The notes under the pieces were generated by a model. It had not been told where the DNA came from and searched no databases. It saw nothing but the letters and a program-made list of their open reading frames with translations. 64,000 nt of DNA from Paractinoplanes maris (GTDB taxonomy: Bacteria > Actinomycetota > Actinomycetes > Mycobacteriales > Micromonosporaceae): assembly GCF_023544465.1 (NCBI RefSeq), contig NZ_JALPVL010000001.1:868001-932000 (forward strand), in the 5' to 3' direction. A program made the position numbers and the translations under genes. Positions within the stretch are counted from its first letter, which is position 1. Each line of letters starts with the position of its first letter. Below are positions 59,770-64,000 of the stretch, piece by piece.

Positions 59770-61068
59770 ATGACGGAGCTTCGCGAAGCGCATTGGGACA
59801 TCTCCTGGGGTGCCCCCGCTCGGAGAGACCAACGAGGCGGCCGGTATCTCACCTACATTCCCGACGACCTGCTGACTCGACCGATCGTCCTTCCCTCCGA
59901 TCTGGCGCTGGAAGCCGCCGAGGTCGAGACAGCCGTACGAGGTCTGACTGACGCCCGCGGATCAATGGGGCTGGAGAGCCTGGCTCGCTTCCTTCTGAGG
60001 TCAGAGGCGATCGCCTCGTCGCGCATCGAGGGCCTGCAGGTCTCCGCACAGCAGGTCGCCTTGGCCGAGCTGGCGTCGGTGGAGGACGCCCCGATCGCCG
60101 GTTTCACCGAGAACGCCCGGCTCGTCGCCAACAACATCGTCACGCTCCGGCAGGCGGCCGGCGATCTGGCCTCCTGCCGGATGATCGAGCCGGCCCGACT
60201 GGGCGAGCTGCATCGTGCGCTCCTGCCGGAGCATCCTCAGCAAGGATTGCGTAACGCACAGAACTGGATCGGTGGCAGCGATTGGCATCCGCTGAACGCC
60301 GACTTCATTCCACCGCCACCCGGGGAAGTGCATCGGTTGATCAAGGATCTGACCGACTACATGACCGGCGCCGTGCACGCACCCCTGCTTCAAGCAGCCC
60401 TGGTCCACGCTCAATTCGAGACTGTCCACCCCTTCGCGGATGGCAACGGGCGGGTGGGAAGAGCACTCATTCATACTGTTCTGACTCGCCGTGGCCTCAC
60501 CCGGACAGCGGTGCTGCCCATCAGCCTCGTTCTGCTGACCCGCTCCCGGGAATACGTGGAAGGACTGACGGCGTACCGATATCTCGGCGCTCCGGATGGG
60601 ACGGAAGCTCGCGAATCGATCGCGACCTGGTTCGCGGTCTTCCTGCAAGCCGTCAAGGTTGCCGTCGGACAGGCCGAGCAGTTCGTCACACAACTGGGCG
60701 AGTTGCAGATTCAGTGGGCCGATCAATACTCGGATCACCGGCTGCGCAGCGGTGCCAAAGCGCAGGCGCGCTCCGGCTCCACTGTGATGCGGCTGCTCCC
60801 GCTGCTTCCAGAGGTGCCGGTGGCTACGGCCCAGTCAGCGCAACGCCTGCTTGATATTTCTTTCCCCGCCGCCCGGGCGGCGCTGGAGGACCTGGCCGAA
60901 GCGGGCATCCTCAGTCGGAAACGGGTCGACCGGGGAACCACTGCCTATCTCGCACGCGATGTCTTCGATCTGCTGACCATGACCGAGCGTCAATTGGCCA
61001 GCACACACTGGGACACCCGCGAGTCGGCTCCGCGGCGACCCGTTCCGGCCCGTCCGCAGAGCCGATGA
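59770..61068 (+). CDS. Fic family protein with inhibitory helix and winged-helix tail
   Basis: The 432-residue protein has an N-terminal inhibition motif SSRIEG (S83-G88), matching [S/T]xxxE[G/N], and the active loop HPFADGNGR starting at His220, which is intact for AMP transfer to a target. The C-terminal part (about 330-415; 'ATAQSAQRLLDISFPAARAALEDLAEAGILSRKRVDRGTTAYLARDV') is a winged-helix DNA-binding region, so it may regulate itself through the repeats upstream. I chose ATG 59770; GTG codons lie 3 and 6 bases upstream. No antitoxin gene is adjacent. Confidence 0.9.
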   Translation: MTELREAHWDISWGAPARRDQRGGRYLTYIPDDLLTRPIVLPSDLALEAAEVETAVRGLTDARGSMGLESLARFLLRSEAIASSRIEGLQVSAQQVALAELASVEDAPIAGFTENARLVANNIVTLRQAAGDLASCRMIEPARLGELHRALLPEHPQQGLRNAQNWIGGSDWHPLNADFIPPPPGEVHRLIKDLTDYMTGAVHAPLLQAALVHAQFETVHPFADGNGRVGRALIHTVLTRRGLTRTAVLPISLVLLTRSREYVEGLTAYRYLGAPDGTEARESIATWFAVFLQAVKVAVGQAEQFVTQLGELQIQWADQYSDHRLRSGAKAQARSGSTVMRLLPLLPEVPVATAQSAQRLLDISFPAARAALEDLAEAGILSRKRVDRGTTAYLARDVFDLLTMTERQLASTHWDTRESAPRRPVPARPQSR

Positions 61069-61072
61069 GACG

Positions 61073-62050
61073 TCAGTAGACGACGCCGATCTCCTCGCGG
61101 ATCGTGTCGAGCAGGGTCATCACCTCGAGCGTGGTCGCGTGCGGCATGAGCGGGCTCTCCAGCTCGCCGGCGAGCAGGCAGCGCTGCACCTCGGCCGCCT
61201 CGAACTGGTAGCCGCTGCCGGGGAAGTCGAAGTCGAACGTCTCGGGGTCGTGGCCGGCGCGGCGCAGCACGAAGGAGCGCGGCACGAAGAAGCCCTCGGG
61301 CAGCTCGATCCGGCCCTCGGTGCCGGTGATCGTGGCGTTGTTGCGGCTCTGGCCGTTGATGCTGCAGGTGAGCGCGGCCACCGCGCCGGGCTCGTAGCCG
61401 AGCAGGATGCCGGTGTTCTCGTCGACCCGCTCCGGGGTCAGGTGGGCCCACGCCTGCACCGAGGCGGGCGCGCCCAGGATCAGGTGGACCAGGTTGATCG
61501 GGTAGACGCCGAGGTCGAGCAGCGCGCCGCCGCCCAGCTTGGGATCGCGCAGCCGGTGCTCGGCGTCGAACGGGCCCTGCAGCCCGAAGTCGGCGTGGAT
61601 GGCGCTGACCCAGCCGATGGTGCCGTCCTCGACCAGCTCGGCGATCTTGCGGATGGCCGGGTTGAGGCGCATCCACATGGCCTCCATCAGGAAGACGCCC
61701 TTGTCCCGGGCCGCGGCCACCAGTTGCGCGGCCGACGCCAGGTCGAGGGTGATCGGCTTCTCGACCAGGACCGACTTGCCGGCCTCGATGCAGAGCAGGG
61801 CCGCCTCGTCGTGGAAGGCGTGCGGGGTGGCGATGTAGATGACGTCCACGTCCGGGTCGGCGGCCAGATCGGCGTACGAGCCGTGGGCCCGGGCGAAGCC
61901 GAAGCGCTCGGCGAACGCGTCGGCGGTCTGCTGGTTGCGCGAGCCGACCGCGGCGAGCTCGGCCCCCGGCACGAGCGGCAGGTCGGCGGCGAACGAGGCG
62001 GCGATCCCGCCCGGGCCGAGGATTCCCCAGCGAACCTTCTGTTCGGTCAT
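61073..62050 (-). CDS. Gfo/Idh/MocA family oxidoreductase
   Basis: The 325-residue protein has an N-terminal Rossmann fold ('RWGILGPGGIAASFAADL', nucleotide-binding GxGxxA), 'YIATPHAFHDEAALLCIEAGKSVLVEKPITL' with the EKP motif, and a C-terminal beta-sheet domain ('GGGALLDLGVYPINLV'). It reduces or oxidises a sugar or related compound using NAD(P); the substrate is not evident. It ends 4 bases from convergent fic. Confidence 0.92.
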   Translation of the reverse strand: MTEQKVRWGILGPGGIAASFAADLPLVPGAELAAVGSRNQQTADAFAERFGFARAHGSYADLAADPDVDVIYIATPHAFHDEAALLCIEAGKSVLVEKPITLDLASAAQLVAAARDKGVFLMEAMWMRLNPAIRKIAELVEDGTIGWVSAIHADFGLQGPFDAEHRLRDPKLGGGALLDLGVYPINLVHLILGAPASVQAWAHLTPERVDENTGILLGYEPGAVAALTCSINGQSRNNATITGTEGRIELPEGFFVPRSFVLRRAGHDPETFDFDFPGSGYQFEAAEVQRCLLAGELESPLMPHATTLEVMTLLDTIREEIGVVY

Positions 62051-62097
62051 GATCGCTACGGTATCGTTTTGGCCCGCTCAGGTGTCAGGATCTGCAC

Positions 62098-62889
62098 GTG
62101 ACCGATTCGACGCCCGTGCGGCTTCCCCCGGCAATGGTCAAGAGGGCCCGCGAGTTCTCCGGGACCCCGGCGACGGTGCGCGACGCGGCCACGGTCGTGC
62201 TTCTTCGCCCGTCGGGCGAGACCTTCGAGCTGTACGTGTTGCGGCGCGCGGCCACGATGGCCTTCGGCGGCCTGTACGCCTTCCCCGGTGGCGGCGTCGA
62301 CCCGACCGACCGCCCCGAGACCATCCGCACCGACTGGCCGGCTCGTCTCGGCGTCCCGCCCGAGCGGGCCCACGCCGTCGTCGGTGCCGCCGTGCGGGAG
62401 CTCTTCGAGGAGACCGGTGTCCTGCTGGCCGGCCCGGTCGAGCAGCCCGACCGCACGCTGGCCGACGTCGGCACCGCCGAGTGGGAGGCCGACCGGGCCG
62501 CCGTCGCCGCCCGCGAGCTCACCCTGACCGATCTGCTGGCCCGCCGGGGCCTGCGGCTGCGCGACGATCTGCTCTTCGCCTGGGCCCGCTGGATCACCCC
62601 GGAGTTCGAGCCCAAGCGGTACGACACCTGGTTCTTCGTCTCGCTGCTGCCCGAGGGTCAGGTGGCCCGGGACGTCTCCGGCGAGGCGACCGAGGCCACC
62701 TGGACCGCGCCGGGCGCCACCTCGGGCCTGGCCATGCTGCCGCCCACCCGCCGGACGGTGGACTCCCTCACGGCGTACCGCGAAATGGCCGAGGTCATCG
62801 CGGCCGCGAGCCGCCGCGACGCCGCAACCCCGGTCACGCCGCGCGTCGAACTGACCGACGACGGCGGCGCCCTGCTGCACCTTTCCTGA
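62098..62889 (+). CDS. NUDIX hydrolase (long form)
   Basis: The 263-residue protein has 'MAFGGLYAFPGGGVDPTDRPE', 'AAVRELFEETGVLLAG' (REUXEEXG core) and a long C-terminal region ('WARWITPEFEPKRYDTWFFVSLLP'). This resembles NUDT7/NUDT19-like CoA or acyl-CoA hydrolases. The insertion between the two Nudix halves is longer than in the classic box. It starts at GTG 62098 with a weak ribosome site. Confidence 0.88.
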   Translation: MTDSTPVRLPPAMVKRAREFSGTPATVRDAATVVLLRPSGETFELYVLRRAATMAFGGLYAFPGGGVDPTDRPETIRTDWPARLGVPPERAHAVVGAAVRELFEETGVLLAGPVEQPDRTLADVGTAEWEADRAAVAARELTLTDLLARRGLRLRDDLLFAWARWITPEFEPKRYDTWFFVSLLPEGQVARDVSGEATEATWTAPGATSGLAMLPPTRRTVDSLTAYREMAEVIAAASRRDAATPVTPRVELTDDGGALLHLS

Positions 62890-62921
62890 CGCCCAGCAGA
62901 ACGCCGCATCAACTTGCCCAC

Positions 62922-62942
62922 CCCGCCCGACCAGGGGGCGGG
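62922..62942. terminator. Hairpin between NUDIX gene and pstB
   Basis: CCCGCCC (62922-62928) and GGGCGGG (62936-62942) around a 7-base loop; it may serve the plus-strand gene, or pstB transcripts if they extend this far. Confidence 0.5.
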
Positions 62943-63016
62943 CCCGAGACTACGCGTCGCCGGCCGGCGGAAACGGGTTATCCACAGGCCCTGGCGCGTG
63001 ATCCCGCGGACAATCT

Positions 63017-63793
63017 CTAGCCGAATCGACCGGTGATGTAGTCCTCGGTCTTCTTCTCGGTCGGGTTGCTGAAGATCTTCTGGGTGTCGTCGTACTCGAT
63101 CAGGCGGCCGGGGTCGCCGGTCTTGTCGATCGAGAAGAACCCGGTCTTGTCGCTGACCCGGGCGGCCTGCTGCATGTTGTGCGTGACGATGATGATCGTG
63201 AAGCGGTCCTTCAGCTTGAACATCAGGTCCTCGATGGCCAGCGTCGAGATCGGGTCGAGGGCCGAGCAGGGCTCGTCCATCAGCACGACCTGCGGCTCGA
63301 CCGCGATGGTGCGGGCGATGCAGAGACGCTGCTGCTGACCACCGGAGAGACCGGCGCCGGGCCGGCCGAGCCGGTCCTTGACCTCGTTCCACAGGTTGGC
63401 CGATTTGAGCGACTGCTCGGCGGCGTCGTCCAGCAGCGACTTCTTCTTGACGCCGTTCAGCTTGAGGCCGGCCACCACGTTCTCGTAGATCGACATCGTC
63501 GGGAACGGGTTGGGGCGCTGGAACACCATGCCGATCAGGCGGCGCACGGCCGTGACGTCGACGTCCGGGTCGTAGATGTTCTGCTCGTCGATCCGGAGCG
63601 AGCCCTCGATGCGGGCGTTGGGCAGCACCTCGTGCATGCGGTTGATCGACCGCAGGAAGGTCGACTTGCCACAGCCCGACGGGCCGATCAGAGCGGTGAT
63701 GGTCTTGGGCTCGACCACCATCGACACGCTGTCGATGGCCTTGAACGAGCCGTAGTAGGAGGAGACGTTGCTCGCCTCGATGCGCTTGGCCAT
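63017..63793 (-). CDS. pstB: Phosphate ABC transporter ATP-binding protein PstB
   Basis: The 258-residue ATPase powers high-affinity phosphate import. Motifs: Walker A 'GPSGCGKST', signature '[16 protein letters not shown]', Walker B '[13 protein letters not shown]', and '[21 protein letters not shown]'. The start ATG 63793 lies 11 bases after the pstA stop, so it is the last gene of the pst operon. Confidence 0.97.
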   Translation of the reverse strand: MAKRIEASNVSSYYGSFKAIDSVSMVVEPKTITALIGPSGCGKSTFLRSINRMHEVLPNARIEGSLRIDEQNIYDPDVDVTAVRRLIGMVFQRPNPFPTMSIYENVVAGLKLNGVKKKSLLDDAAEQSLKSANLWNEVKDRLGRPGAGLSGGQQQRLCIARTIAVEPQVVLMDEPCSALDPISTLAIEDLMFKLKDRFTIIIVTHNMQQAARVSDKTGFFSIDKTGDPGRLIEYDDTQKIFSNPTEKKTEDYITGRFG

Positions 63794-63804
63794 GGGGGTT
63801 ACCT

Positions 63805-64000
63805 CTACTTCGACAGACTGTTGCGACGGGCGAGCAACTTGGCGGCGACCGTCAGGACGAGCACGATCGCGACCAGGGTCAGCGCGGCCGTCCAGGCGCG
63901 CGCCGGGGCGTACCGCGAGGCGTCACCGGCCTGCTGGTACACGAAGAGCGACAGGGACTGCTGACCGCCGGCGAACGGGTCGAAGTTGATCGCCGCGGCG
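63805..64000 (-). CDS. pstA: Phosphate ABC transporter permease PstA (3' end only)
   Basis: The last 65 residues are visible. They read '[22 protein letters not shown]', an outer loop, then a final membrane helix ('[19 protein letters not shown]') and 'ARRNSLSK'. This matches the PstA C-terminus and the place next to pstB. The rest is beyond the right edge. Confidence 0.85.
   Translation of the reverse strand, partial: AAAINFDPFAGGQQSLSLFVYQQAGDASRYAPARAWTAALTLVAIVLVLTVAAKLLARRNSLSK

Noticed and set aside
62978..62986. TTATCCACA, a DnaA-box match
   Set aside because: A single box with no cluster, no AT-rich region and no dnaA/dnaN nearby; not an origin.

Overview
The window is high-GC actinobacterial DNA. 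It carries a complete-looking flagellar and chemotaxis locus, near-exact copies of a direct repeat that I recall as the TcrA binding site of Actinoplanes missouriensis, and mycobacteria/Streptomyces-like housekeeping neighbourhoods (hbhA, nur-ygfZ, mycothiol-type isomerase). This points to Actinoplanes or a close Micromonosporaceae relative that makes motile spores. The species call is inference.

Layout. 1-1526 (minus): flgK (runs off the left edge) and its chaperone gene flgN. 1808-5362 (plus): flagellin fliC, then fliD, fliS and a small unknown gene. 5539-14946 (plus): flgB, flgC, fliE, fliF, fliG, fliH, fliI, a tandem-repeat promoter region, fliJ, a two-domain peptidoglycan hydrolase and fliK. 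14947-15750: decayed tnpB transposon and terminator-like hairpins. 15757-24803 (minus): fliM, fliN, fliO, fliP, fliR, flhB, flhA, an FlhF-like protein with a dead nucleotide site, and a small membrane protein. fliQ is missing from its usual place. 24926-29479 (minus): flgD, flgE, flbD, motA, motB, fliL. 29601-37017 (minus): cheA, cheW, an unknown gene, cheB, cheR, cheY, cheX, cheY and a second cheX-like gene. 37106-37804 (minus): an OmpR-type response regulator, candidate TcrA.

Regulation. The flagellar and chemotaxis units share a promoter pattern visible in the sequence: CTCA, a 16-17 base spacer, then GCCGA. At flgB, flbD and fliD a direct repeat of GCA(A/C)CCG halves sits exactly 7 bases upstream of the -35 element. 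Together these suggest a sigma-28/FliA-type sigma factor with TcrA-like activation. No fliA gene is in the window.

38195-64000 is ordinary chromosome: a secreted CAP protein, murB, a GH1 beta-glucosidase with its LacI regulator and a palindromic operator, secreted and membrane proteins, hbhA with an XRE regulator, a frameshifted asparaginase gene, ygfZ-nur, a DinG-like helicase, an ECF41-type sigma factor, a Pit phosphate transporter with its DUF47 partner, a Fic protein with an operator-like leader, and pstB plus the end of pstA at the right edge.
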